Of a DNA stretch of 64,000 nucleotides, positions 52,466 to 60,853 are shown piece after piece (position 1 is the stretch's first letter; each line of letters opens with the position of its first letter). A model generated the notes under the pieces. The model was given only the letters and a program-made list of their open reading frames with translations. It ran no database searches and had not been told where the DNA came from. A program made the position numbers and the translations under genes. The DNA lies in contig LWRO01000005.1 of NCBI GenBank assembly GCA_001657325.1, forward strand, positions 62,001 to 126,000. Direction: 5' to 3'. The stretch is from Geitlerinema sp. BBD 1991-9. Lineage in GTDB: Bacteria > Cyanobacteriota > Cyanobacteriia > Cyanobacteriales > Geitlerinemataceae.

Positions 52466-53506
52466 ATGAACAGTTATCGAGAACTCATTGAAGACTATAC
52501 AGCTGGAAAACGAGATTTCAGCGGCAGCAACTCGATCGGCGGGGATTTCTCGCAAGCGTACCTTAAAGGCATCGACTTCTCAGGTGCCTATCTCAACTCG
52601 ACCCGATTCAGCCGAGCCGTTTTAGACGAAGCGAAGCTCGTTGGAGCCTATTTGTGCGGCGCCGATCTCAGCTATGCAAAACTCTACAAGGCAAATCTGC
52701 TCGACGCCGATCTCACCAAAGCTCGACTCAACGGAGCCTATCTCGTCGGCGCGAACCTCGTCGGCGCTCGATTGAGCGGAGCGCTGTTGAGGAACGTCAA
52801 CCTCAGACTGGCGAACCTCCAAGGGGTAAACCTCTGCGGTGCCAACCTCACGGAGATCAACCTGCGCGGCGCGAACTTGCGGGGGGCGAACCTGAGTTGG
52901 GCGAACTTGAACGGGGCGCGGTTGAGCGGTGCCGATCTCAGCGGGGCAAACCTCAACGGCGTTCAGCTACGAGAGGCATACCTCAACGGCTCAGACTTAC
53001 AGGGACTCGATTTAGACGGTGTCGATCTCAGGGGAGCCAAATTAAGCGGATCGAACCTGAACGGGGCGAATTTGAGTGCGGCGAACCTGAGCGAAGCCCA
53101 ACTACGAGTTGCGTTTCTGCAAAATGCCAACCTGCGTGCTGCTAACTTAGAGACGGCCTTGCTCGCACGGGCCAACCTGAACAGTGCGAGCCTTCCCAAA
53201 GCCAATTTACAAAACGCCGACCTCAGCGAAGCCGATCTCAGCAACGCGAATTTGAATCTCGCCGATCTCAGCGGTGCGAACCTAACCCGAGTCCATTTAC
53301 AAGGATCGTACTTGTGGAAGGCGAAGTTGGATAAGGTCAACCTGTTTCAGGCGGATCTTCGAGATGCCAGTCTGCGCAACGCTATGTTGAATGCCATCGA
53401 CTTACGAGAGTCGGTATGGACGGGGGCAACGATGCCCGACGGAACGCGACACGAACCCTACGAAGCGATCGAGTTACCGTCCTTTTGGGCGCGTTCGATC
53501 GCTTAA
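52466..53506 (+). CDS. Pentapeptide repeat protein (paralogue of 20184)
   Basis: A 346-residue pentapeptide repeat protein. The cap MNSYRELIEDYTAGKRDFSG parallels that at 20184, and the segments VNLCGANL and ARLSGADLSGANLNG recur, ending in ATMPDGTRHEPYEAIELPSFWARSIA. More than 55 consecutive pentapeptides form a long beta helix. No other domain or signal peptide is seen. An NtcA-like promoter lies 30 nt upstream. ATG 52466 is the clear start. A 15-bp perfect inverted repeat follows 3 nt after its stop codon. Confidence 0.88.
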   Translation: MNSYRELIEDYTAGKRDFSGSNSIGGDFSQAYLKGIDFSGAYLNSTRFSRAVLDEAKLVGAYLCGADLSYAKLYKANLLDADLTKARLNGAYLVGANLVGARLSGALLRNVNLRLANLQGVNLCGANLTEINLRGANLRGANLSWANLNGARLSGADLSGANLNGVQLREAYLNGSDLQGLDLDGVDLRGAKLSGSNLNGANLSAANLSEAQLRVAFLQNANLRAANLETALLARANLNSASLPKANLQNADLSEADLSNANLNLADLSGANLTRVHLQGSYLWKAKLDKVNLFQADLRDASLRNAMLNAIDLRESVWTGATMPDGTRHEPYEAIELPSFWARSIA

Positions 53507-53509
53507 AAA

Positions 53510-53584
53510 TCGATACGCTCCGGAGCGCCCCCCCTTACAATTTGGTTGGATGGAGTTTTGTTGCCCCGTTCCGGAGCGTATCGA
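53510..53584. repeat. 15-bp perfect inverted repeat
   Basis: TCGATACGCTCCGGA (53510-53524) and its exact inverse TCCGGAGCGTATCGA (53570-53584) enclose 45 nt. It may terminate the pentapeptide gene or be a small repeat element. It ends 13 nt before the ClC start, so it would lie in that leader. No target duplication is seen. Confidence 0.6.
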
Positions 53585-53597
53585 CGCTTGATAAACC

Positions 53598-56288
53598 GTG
53601 TTGCTGAAATTTTTCGGATTGACTCGGAAGCCTTCGAGCTGGCTTCCCCGTCGGCTTTGGGTTTCGCTCCTAGAACCCCGACGACTCGCCCTCTTTGAAG
53701 CCTGTCTGATTGGAATTGTTTCTGGCTTAGCCGCTGTCCTGCTCAAACAGGGCGTCGGTACCTTGGGCGGTTGGCGCGTCCAACAGTGGGAGGGGATTCC
53801 TCCTTGGGTGAAATTGCCCCTATTCGGTCTCGTGGGGGGATTGGTGGCTGGCTGGGCGATCGATCGATTTGCCCCCCAAGCTACCGGAAGCGGTGTCTCC
53901 CACGTCAAAGCCGAACTCGAATCGCCTCAAGGCGCACGACAAGCCAACGCCTCCCTCAACCTCCGCCTCGCGACCATCAAACTCATCGGTACGATCCTCG
54001 TTGCCGGGTCGGGATTGACCCTCGGCCGTCAAGGCCCCACCGTTCACGTCGGTGCAGCCCTGGCCGCGTCCCTCAGTCGTTGGATTCCCACCTCCCCCAC
54101 CTTCCGCCGCCAAGCCATTGCTGCCGGAGCCGCTGCCGGACTCAGTGCCGGATTCAACGCACCCATTGCCGGGGTGCTGTTCGTCGTCGAAGAACTGCTG
54201 CACGACGTATCTGGCTTGACCTTGGGAACAGCCATACTCGCTTCATTCGTCGGCTCGGTGGTTTCGCGCTTGCTGGGGGGAAGCAACTGGGATCTCAATC
54301 TCGAACAAACGGTCTCTCAAGCCCACTTTTCCGCTCTCGATATTCCGTTTCTGTTCCTGTTGGGGCTTCTCACAGGCGTTTTGAGCGGTTGGTTTAACCG
54401 AGGGATCGTCACCAGCGTCAATTTACACCGACGTTTACCGTTCGGTTTGCCGGGACGCATTGCCTTAGCCGGCTTAATTTCGGGGATCGCCATTGCCTTT
54501 CTTCCGGTTCAGTTTCGCGACAATACGGGATTGCGCGAATTTCTCATTACCGGTCAAGGCAGTATCAGCCTGATTGCCATTGCCCTTGTGGTGAAGTTCG
54601 TCCTTACCCTCGTCGCCTACGGTTCCGGTGCGTCGGGTGGGCTGTTTGCACCCACGCTGATTTTAGGCTCGGCCTTGGGATCGTTAGTGGGACAGTGCAG
54701 TTCGATGCTGTTCGGTATCGGCGATCCGACGACTTTCGCGTTAGCGGGAATGGGCGCGTTTTTCGGAGCCGTGGCGAAAGTCCCGATTACGGCAATCGTC
54801 ATCGTGTTTGAAATTACCACCGACTTTAATTTGGTGTTGCCGTTGATGATCGTGTCGGTGCTGGCGTATCTCGTCGCCGAACAGGTCTCGAGTGGTTCGC
54901 TGTACGATCGACTGCTGGCGTTGCGCGGATGGCAAGGAGAACGACAAACCACCGAAAATCAGGTGTTGTCGGAAATGGTTGCGGTGCAGGTGATGCAGCG
55001 GAAGGTGGAAACCCTCGACAGCCAGATGACCTTGAAAGACGTGCTGGCTGCTTTCGCTCGATCGACCCATCGCGGTTTTCCCGTGGTTGAAAATGCCAAA
55101 CTCGTGGGGATCGTGACGCAAGCTGATTTGACGAATATCTCAAAACGCCAGCTTCCGGAAAATACGCCCCTAGAGCAGTTGATGACACCGCAACCGGTGA
55201 CCGTGCGCCCGGAAGATTCCCTCGTGCGCGTGTTGTATTTGCTCGATCGACACAACATCAGCCGCCTTCCCGTGGTCGAAGGACGGCGTTTAGTCGGAAT
55301 CGTGACGCGCAGCGATATCATTCAAGCGGAATCGCGGCAGTTGACGGGACAGCACGATGCGTTTGACAAACTCGAACCGTCGTATCCGGTGTATCTCACC
55401 CGCGATCCGGCTGTGGGACAGGGTCGGTTGTTGGTTCCCGTGGCCAATCCCCAAACGGCACCGTTACTGTTGCGGTTTGCGGCCTCGATCGCCAAAACCT
55501 ACAATTACGAACTCGAATGTTTGCAAGTCGTTTCAGTTCCAGCGCATCGAACGCCGTCGGAAACCCCCGTCCGAACGACTGCGAGCCGTCGTTTGCTCAA
55601 GATTGCCGCTCGTGTCGGGCGTAAGTGTAAGGTTCCCGTTCACACGCAAGTTCGGGTCGCGCACGACGTAGCGACAACGGTTCTGGAGACGATTCGAGAG
55701 CGTCACATCGATAAGCTCGTCATGGGATGGCAGGGGGGAATCGGAGGGGGGTTCGGCCAGGTGGGAGATCGGTTATTGCGTGAAGCACCTTGTGAAGTGG
55801 TGTTGGTGAAGTGGGGCAGTTTCACGCACTTTGAAGCCAGAGCGTCAAAACTCGTTCGGCTCGATCGATGGTTAATTCCGATTAGTGGTGGAGCGAACGC
55901 TTTGGCTGGCTTACAGCTGTTACCGTCGTTGGTGTCGTTAGGCGATCGACCGATGGTCCGGCTGTGTCAAGTGTTTCCACCCTCGCCGAATTCGCCGAAT
56001 ACCGAATTGCTCGATCGAACGGCCGAAATCCTCAACAGCCAGATCGATTGTCCCGTGTTTGCCTTTCCCACCTACGGCTTATCGGTGGCTGATGCGATTG
56101 TGGACATCGCTCGATCGAATGACTACGATGCCATTCTCGTCGGTGCCAGTTGCCGCAGCTTGCTCCACAAAGCCCTTCAAGGTAACATTCCCCGCTCGAT
56201 CGCCCGTCATTGCGACTGTACGGTAATTTTGGTGCGCAGCGAGGACGTGGTGGGAGATGAGGGAGAGTTGAAAAATCGTCAATCGTAA
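53598..56288 (+). CDS. ClC chloride channel/transporter with CBS pair and USP domain
   Basis: An 896-residue protein in three parts. Residues about 20-450 are a ClC channel/antiporter with GSGVSHVKAELESP, LGRQGPTVHVGAALAASL and FGAVAKVPITAIVIVFEIT. In classical ClC the middle motif is GREGP with the gating Glu; here it is Gln145, so proton coupling is probably altered and chloride conduction is more channel-like. Two CBS domains (about 475-580) follow, with VMQRKVETLDSQMTLKDVLAAFARS and LMTPQPVTVRPEDS. The C-terminus (about 600-890) contains two USP-like regions (RLLVPVANPQTAPLLLRFAA; RWLIPISGGANALAGLQLLPSL), probably nucleotide-binding. GTG 53598 is the start; a basic segment precedes the first helix. 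The soluble domains likely regulate gating. Confidence 0.88.
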   Translation: MLLKFFGLTRKPSSWLPRRLWVSLLEPRRLALFEACLIGIVSGLAAVLLKQGVGTLGGWRVQQWEGIPPWVKLPLFGLVGGLVAGWAIDRFAPQATGSGVSHVKAELESPQGARQANASLNLRLATIKLIGTILVAGSGLTLGRQGPTVHVGAALAASLSRWIPTSPTFRRQAIAAGAAAGLSAGFNAPIAGVLFVVEELLHDVSGLTLGTAILASFVGSVVSRLLGGSNWDLNLEQTVSQAHFSALDIPFLFLLGLLTGVLSGWFNRGIVTSVNLHRRLPFGLPGRIALAGLISGIAIAFLPVQFRDNTGLREFLITGQGSISLIAIALVVKFVLTLVAYGSGASGGLFAPTLILGSALGSLVGQCSSMLFGIGDPTTFALAGMGAFFGAVAKVPITAIVIVFEITTDFNLVLPLMIVSVLAYLVAEQVSSGSLYDRLLALRGWQGERQTTENQVLSEMVAVQVMQRKVETLDSQMTLKDVLAAFARSTHRGFPVVENAKLVGIVTQADLTNISKRQLPENTPLEQLMTPQPVTVRPEDSLVRVLYLLDRHNISRLPVVEGRRLVGIVTRSDIIQAESRQLTGQHDAFDKLEPSYPVYLTRDPAVGQGRLLVPVANPQTAPLLLRFAASIAKTYNYELECLQVVSVPAHRTPSETPVRTTASRRLLKIAARVGRKCKVPVHTQVRVAHDVATTVLETIRERHIDKLVMGWQGGIGGGFGQVGDRLLREAPCEVVLVKWGSFTHFEARASKLVRLDRWLIPISGGANALAGLQLLPSLVSLGDRPMVRLCQVFPPSPNSPNTELLDRTAEILNSQIDCPVFAFPTYGLSVADAIVDIARSNDYDAILVGASCRSLLHKALQGNIPRSIARHCDCTVILVRSEDVVGDEGELKNRQS

Positions 56289-56335
56289 ATTCTCTAAGAT
56301 GAGATGATGGGAAGGTTTCTACTCGATCCGCAAGT

Positions 56336-57304
56336 ATGAAAGCATTCGTTACTGGGGCCACTGGTTTTACAGGATCGCATCTAGTAAAGGCATTACTCAA
56401 ACAGGGACATACGGTGACAGCCTTCGTTCGTCCGTCATCGCCCAACCTCTGCCGGTTGGAAGGATGCAACGTGAATCTAGCGTATGGCAACATCACCGAT
56501 GAAGACCGTGTAAAAGCGGGTATGGCGGATGCTGATTGGGTGTTTCATACCGCTGCCTTCGTCGAACTCGGCCTCGTGGACGATGCGAAAATGGAACGGG
56601 CAAATGTCGAGGGAACCCGTGCCGTTTTAAACGCCGCTCGCGCTGCCAACGTCTCAAAAATGGTGTATTGCAGTACCATCGGCATTTACGGCGACACCCA
56701 AGGCAGAGTCGTCGACGAAACCTTTCAACGCACGCAAAAAGACTTTTCCTCAGCTTACGATCGAACCAAATACATCGCTCAAAATGCAATCGATCGAGCG
56801 GCTGCTGAAGGTTTTCCCGTCGTCAGCGTCATGCCCTCGGGTATTTTCGGCGCGGACGATCCCCACTTCGGACCCGTGATTCAAAACTTTCTCAAGGGCA
56901 AACTGCGCGTTTGGGCGGGGGGCGAGCGCGTGACGGGAATCGTTCACGTGGACGATCTCGCCGAAGCCATGATTCTCGCGGCTGAAAAAAGCGCCCCTGG
57001 AGAACACTACATTCTCTCCGCTGGCGATCTCACCACGCGAGAAATGTTCGACATCCTCAGTCAAGCCTCGGGGATGCCCGCCCCCCGCGAATTGCCCGAA
57101 CCCCTGGTGCGGTTTATCGGTAATGTCCTCGATGTTATCGGACGAGTTATCCATTGGAACCCGCCCCTGAGTCGGGAACGGGTTCACTATGTTTACGATC
57201 GATGCGTTCGTGTCGATGGCAGTAAAGCGCGGCGCGTTCTCGGTTGGAACCCTCGTCCAGTCGAACAGACCCTTCGAGAAATCGTCGCCGCTGCTGGAAG
57301 CTAA
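56336..57304 (+). CDS. NAD(P)-dependent epimerase/reductase, extended SDR family
   Basis: A 322-residue extended short-chain dehydrogenase. Rossmann motif VTGATGFTGSHLVKALL is at residues 5-21, and the TAAFVELG strand and MVYCSTIGIYG with Ser precede YDRTKYIAQ (YxxxK) near 143. The sequence pattern (RSPNL-like CRLEGCNVNLAYGNITD, GVHVDDLAEAMILAAE) is close to the hopanoid-associated epimerase HpnA/dihydroflavonol-reductase-like group. The substrate is not known; a nucleotide sugar or an isoprenoid is likely. ATG 56336 is the clear start. It is 47 bp after the ClC gene and may be cotranscribed. Confidence 0.88.
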   Translation: MKAFVTGATGFTGSHLVKALLKQGHTVTAFVRPSSPNLCRLEGCNVNLAYGNITDEDRVKAGMADADWVFHTAAFVELGLVDDAKMERANVEGTRAVLNAARAANVSKMVYCSTIGIYGDTQGRVVDETFQRTQKDFSSAYDRTKYIAQNAIDRAAAEGFPVVSVMPSGIFGADDPHFGPVIQNFLKGKLRVWAGGERVTGIVHVDDLAEAMILAAEKSAPGEHYILSAGDLTTREMFDILSQASGMPAPRELPEPLVRFIGNVLDVIGRVIHWNPPLSRERVHYVYDRCVRVDGSKARRVLGWNPRPVEQTLREIVAAAGS

Positions 57305-57654
57305 GCGTTCGCGTCCGACGTTAAAACAGCTCGTTTGCCGCGACACCGCAATATTTGCCTTTGGCGACATGGCTCGATGCCGGCACGTCAGAACTCGATC
57401 GCGATTTCAAACCGCACCGCGATATTTACCAATGGTTTCCCCTTCTTCCGTTGCGATGGAGGAAGGGTTTCGATCGTACCAGATGTCGCGATAACAGAAT
57501 TTCATGAGATCCCCTTGAAAAAGGTCGATCGAAAAGCATCGAAACGTCTAGAGCGCCAGTACAGAAGTAATGGTAGGGTGTGTTACGCGGCTGAAAAATG
57601 GGTTGAAAATCCAGTTAATGAGCGTAACGCACCCAGCACTTTTGTACCGCTGCT
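57305..57654. other. Intergenic region before the short basic ORF
   Basis: 350 bp. The right half is the palindromic repeat described below (57548-57658). The left half has no gene, hairpin or other recognisable feature. Confidence 0.45.
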
Positions 57655-57658
57655 CTAG
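57548..57658. mobile_element. MITE-like palindromic element with 21-bp imperfect ends
   Basis: The left end CTAGAGCGCCAGTACAGAAGT (57548-57568 in part) and the inverse of the right end, CTAGAGCAGCGGTACAAAAGT, match at 17 of 21 positions. Inside is the GTAGGGTGTGTTACGCGG...AGCGTAACGCACC hairpin, shared with copy A and the MITE at 36348. No coding capacity. Two copies have the same outer ends, so it is a small mobile family. Confidence 0.75.
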
Positions 57659-57795
57659 TTGAAGGCAGTTTCAGACTGAGATAAGCCCGAAGCGCCTACT
57701 TCTGCCACCGATCGACAGAACAGCGTCATGCGACGGTGATTGTTCGCGTGGCGACGACGAGCTGTCAACATCCGTGCTTTTTGCTGCGTATCCAT
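57655..57795 (-). CDS. Short basic protein of unknown function
   Basis: A 46-residue ORF missed by length cut-offs. It has an excellent ribosome-binding site, GGAGG at about 57804, 7 nt before ATG 57795. The start reads MDTQQKARMLTARRRHANNHRRM and carries eight Arg in the first 28 residues; the rest is SVAEVGASGLSQSETAFN. Its stop overlaps the terminal CTAG of the adjacent MITE by 3 bp. It could be a nucleic-acid-binding microprotein. I recognise no family, and it may be spurious. Confidence 0.42.
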   Translation of the reverse strand: MDTQQKARMLTARRRHANNHRRMTLFCRSVAEVGASGLSQSETAFN

Positions 57796-57981
57796 CTGCA
57801 AACCTCCGTTCGTTAAAAAATTTTCAAAAAAATCTGTAACAAATTACACTTTTTTCCCTTATATCATAACCTCCTCACAAATACCCCGGGTTAACGTCTC
57901 ACTAAAAATGGATGATGAGGAAATGATGAGAAACTTCCAACGTCCTCACTCCCAACGTCCTCACTCATTACTCTTCAATGT

Positions 57982-58923
57982 TTAAGGGTGTTTCGTACCG
58001 TCCGGTAATGTCGCGCCTTTTAAAATTGCGCCGTCGAGGTTCGCTTGATAGAGATTGGCACGAGAGAGATTTGCCCCAGTAAGGTTAGCTCGAGCGAGCG
58101 TTGCCTCCGTCAAATTCGCCATACTCAGGTTCGCCCCCGCCAAATTTGTCCCCGTCAGGTTCGTAATTCGCAAACTGGCTTCCCGTAAATCCGCCTGAGC
58201 TAAATTCGCAAACCGCAAATTCGCCAAATAAAGATTCGCCCCAATGAGGTTCGCCCCAATGAAACTGGCTTTCGTGAGATTCGCCCCCATCAAATTCGCC
58301 ACACACAAGTTTGCCAAACTCAAATTCGCACGGTACAAATTGGCATGACACAGCGTCGCGCCGACGAACTTTGCCAACGAGCAAACGGCAAAACTGAGAT
58401 TGGCATCCCGCAAATCCGCCTCTCCCAAATCAGCCATCGTCAAATCCACTTCCCGCAAATCGGCGCGAATCAACTCGACATCCGACAAATCCGCCTGGCG
58501 GAGATTGCTGGTATAGAGGAGCGCGTCCGTAAAATCGGCGCGGTTGAGTTTCGTTTGTTGGAGTTTCGCCAGAGAGAGATCGGCTTTAACGAGACTCGCC
58601 TCCGTAAGATCGGCGCGCGTCAAGTTTGCTTCCTTGAGGGAGGCGCAACGCAAATCCGTCGTGTAGAGAATGGCTTCCGTGAGATTGGCTCGATCGAGAA
58701 ACGTATTTTCTAAGTTCGCCAAACACAGATCGGCTTGAGAGAGATTCGCATCCGTTAAATCACAATTCTGGAAGTTAATCTCGCGCAGGTGTCGCTGGAT
58801 GAGATTTTCCCCACGCAAGATCGCACAACTTCCCGGCATTGCCTCACGCCACTGATTCCAGGCGTTCGGGCCGCTTTCTAGAATGTCAGTGGGCGCAAAA
58901 GAGTGAGAGGTTCCCATCCGCAA
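57982..58923 (-). CDS. Pentapeptide repeat protein
   Basis: A 313-residue pentapeptide repeat protein whose repeats run from about residue 45 to 305, with many LRxANLT variants and strong AxLxxANL pattern. The first 40 residues (MRMGTSHSFAPTDILESGPNAWNQWREAMPGSCAILRGEN) form a different cap from those of the 20184/52466 pair and may bind elsewhere. The last residues are TLPDGTKHP, the usual ending. It is divergent from the P450. No signal peptide or enzymatic domain is seen. Confidence 0.88.
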   Translation of the reverse strand: MRMGTSHSFAPTDILESGPNAWNQWREAMPGSCAILRGENLIQRHLREINFQNCDLTDANLSQADLCLANLENTFLDRANLTEAILYTTDLRCASLKEANLTRADLTEASLVKADLSLAKLQQTKLNRADFTDALLYTSNLRQADLSDVELIRADLREVDLTMADLGEADLRDANLSFAVCSLAKFVGATLCHANLYRANLSLANLCVANLMGANLTKASFIGANLIGANLYLANLRFANLAQADLREASLRITNLTGTNLAGANLSMANLTEATLARANLTGANLSRANLYQANLDGAILKGATLPDGTKHP

Positions 58924-59114
58924 GGTAGACGCTATTTTCGTTCGCGTGCTTCGGTACGTAACACGATCGTTCTACGCTTGATACACCGTAACATTACGGA
59001 GTATCGCGCGATCGAATCCATCCGCGAGATCGAAGCCGGACGAAAACTCAGGCGAGGGTGTAACGCTATCGATCGAGCGATGTCAGTACTCATGTTGTGT
59101 TCTCAAACGATGCT
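58924..59114. other. Divergent intergenic region of pentapeptide and P450 genes
   Basis: 191 bp that must hold both promoters. No hairpin, box or motif is convincing. Confidence 0.35.
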
Positions 59115-60464
59115 ATGGCTCTCGATAGTGCTACGCACCGCGATTGCGATCGACTCCCTCCCGGACGCTTTGGTCTTCCCATCTTGGGGCAAACGCTCCA
59201 GTTTTTCTTCGACTCGGATTTCGCCCTCAACCAGTATCGCCGCTACGGCCCGATTTTCAAAACTCGCCTTTTCGGACAGCCAACTGTCTTTTTTGTCGGC
59301 CCCGAGGCGGTCGAAGCCGTACTATCAAGTCAAATGGATTGCTTTTCCTGGGGCGAAGGTTGGCCGGCACACTTTCGGATTTTGTTGGGCGAATCGCTGT
59401 TTTTGCAAGACGGCGAAGAACACCGACGCAACCGCAAGCTGATGATGCCCGCGTTTCACGGAGCCGCCTTGGCGCAGTATTTCGACACGATGATGTCGAT
59501 CTCTCAACGATACATCGATCGATGGGAAGCACTCGAGCGGTTCGTGTGGTTTGAGGAAATGAAACAACTTACCTTCGAGATCGCGTCAGAACTCCTCGTT
59601 GGGGCTGAATCGGGGGAAGACGTGGCCCGGTTGAGCCGCTTGTTTACCGATTTAACGAACGGTTTGTTTTCACTGCTGGCCGTACCCATTCCCGGAACCC
59701 GCTTCGGCCGGGCGATTGCCGCTCGAAATCAGTTGTTGCAGCATATTGAAACAGTTGTCCGACAACGCCAGCAGCACCCAACCCGGGATGCGTTGAGCTT
59801 GCTCGTCCAAGCACGGGACGAAGATGGAAATACCTTCAGCCTCGAAGAATTAAAGGCTCAAGCCATGTTGCTGCTGTTCGCCGGCCACGAAACGACTACG
59901 TCAATGCTGACTTGGTTGTGTTTGGAGTTGGGACGACACCCGCAGATGTTGGAACGAGCGCAAGCGGAACAGATGGAACTCGCCGATCGAGGAACGTTGG
60001 ATCTAGCACAACTGTCGCAAATGCCTTATCTCGATCGATTGTTGATGGAAGTCGAGCGGTTGCACCCTCCCGTCGGGGGAGGGTTCCGTCGTGTCGTCAA
60101 ACCGTTTGAATTCGGTGGATACTGCGTTCCGGCCGGTTGGCTCGCTTTGTATTCAATTATCGCAACTCATCGCCTTCCGGAACTGTACCCCGATCCCGAC
60201 CGTTTCGATCCCGATCGATTTGTCGCTCGCGAAGCCGTTCGAGGCGAGCGTCGGCTGAAACCCTACAGCTTAATTGGTTTTGGCGGAGGCCCTCGTGTGT
60301 GTTTGGGGATGGCGTTTGCCAAGTTAGAGATGAAAATCGTGGCTTCGCTCTTACTACGCGATTACGAGTGGGCGCTTTTACCCCACCAACGATTAGAGGA
60401 TATCGTCGTTCCGACGCGACGACCGAAAGATGGATTGCGCGTGAGGTTTCGTCGGCGTACTTGA
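59115..60464 (+). CDS. Cytochrome P450, CYP120-like
   Basis: A 449-residue P450 (455 if GTG 59097 is used). Start region LPPGRFGLPILGQTLQFFFDSDFALNQYRRYGPIFKTRLFGQP matches CYP120-type proteins. The I-helix AGHETTTSMLTW carries the oxygen-activating Thr, K-helix ExxR is EVER, and the haem loop FGGGPRVCLGMAFAKLEM binds haem via Cys396 (counting from ATG 59115). CYP120A1 of Synechocystis hydroxylates retinoids and related carotenoid cleavage products, so this enzyme may do the same, but that is inference. No membrane anchor is obvious. It needs a ferredoxin and a reductase encoded elsewhere. Confidence 0.9.
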   Translation: MALDSATHRDCDRLPPGRFGLPILGQTLQFFFDSDFALNQYRRYGPIFKTRLFGQPTVFFVGPEAVEAVLSSQMDCFSWGEGWPAHFRILLGESLFLQDGEEHRRNRKLMMPAFHGAALAQYFDTMMSISQRYIDRWEALERFVWFEEMKQLTFEIASELLVGAESGEDVARLSRLFTDLTNGLFSLLAVPIPGTRFGRAIAARNQLLQHIETVVRQRQQHPTRDALSLLVQARDEDGNTFSLEELKAQAMLLLFAGHETTTSMLTWLCLELGRHPQMLERAQAEQMELADRGTLDLAQLSQMPYLDRLLMEVERLHPPVGGGFRRVVKPFEFGGYCVPAGWLALYSIIATHRLPELYPDPDRFDPDRFVAREAVRGERRLKPYSLIGFGGGPRVCLGMAFAKLEMKIVASLLLRDYEWALLPHQRLEDIVVPTRRPKDGLRVRFRRRT

Positions 60465-60853
60465 GCGATCGTTCTGTGCTGAAGAACGATATGAGAGGGG
60501 CGTGCTTGACTCAAAAAGTACTCTCAACGGTGCCGATCGAATATTGTAAATCGCTGCGACGTTCGCGGGCAACCTAAAAGCTTGAATTGACAATCGTGCT
60601 TTGTAGACGATTCGATCTGAATTTTTGGAATAGAGAAACTTTTGTGGGGTTCCCGATCGTCGGCTCGAAACTCTATTTGAAATCCTGGACTTCGATCGCT
60701 CTGAATTTTGTGAAATCTCAAATGAAATTCAAAATGAGTCAATCTTACTCGAAACAAGGGTTTCCGATCGAATTGTCGAAGGTGGAAACTGGATAAAATC
60801 GCATCGAGAAATTCAGAATTCGGCATTCATTTCTCAACGACGACTCGATCTCG
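60465..60853. other. Intergenic region between P450 and SH3 lipoprotein
   Basis: 389 bp without any credible gene. It is moderately AT-rich with single TCGATCG-like palindromes. I see no strong terminator hairpin after the P450 gene. Confidence 0.4.

Noticed and set aside
60524-60826. A 100-codon minus-strand frame downstream of the P450 gene
   Set aside because: The translation has an unnatural Phe/His/Arg-rich composition and no start signal; it looks like random open DNA.
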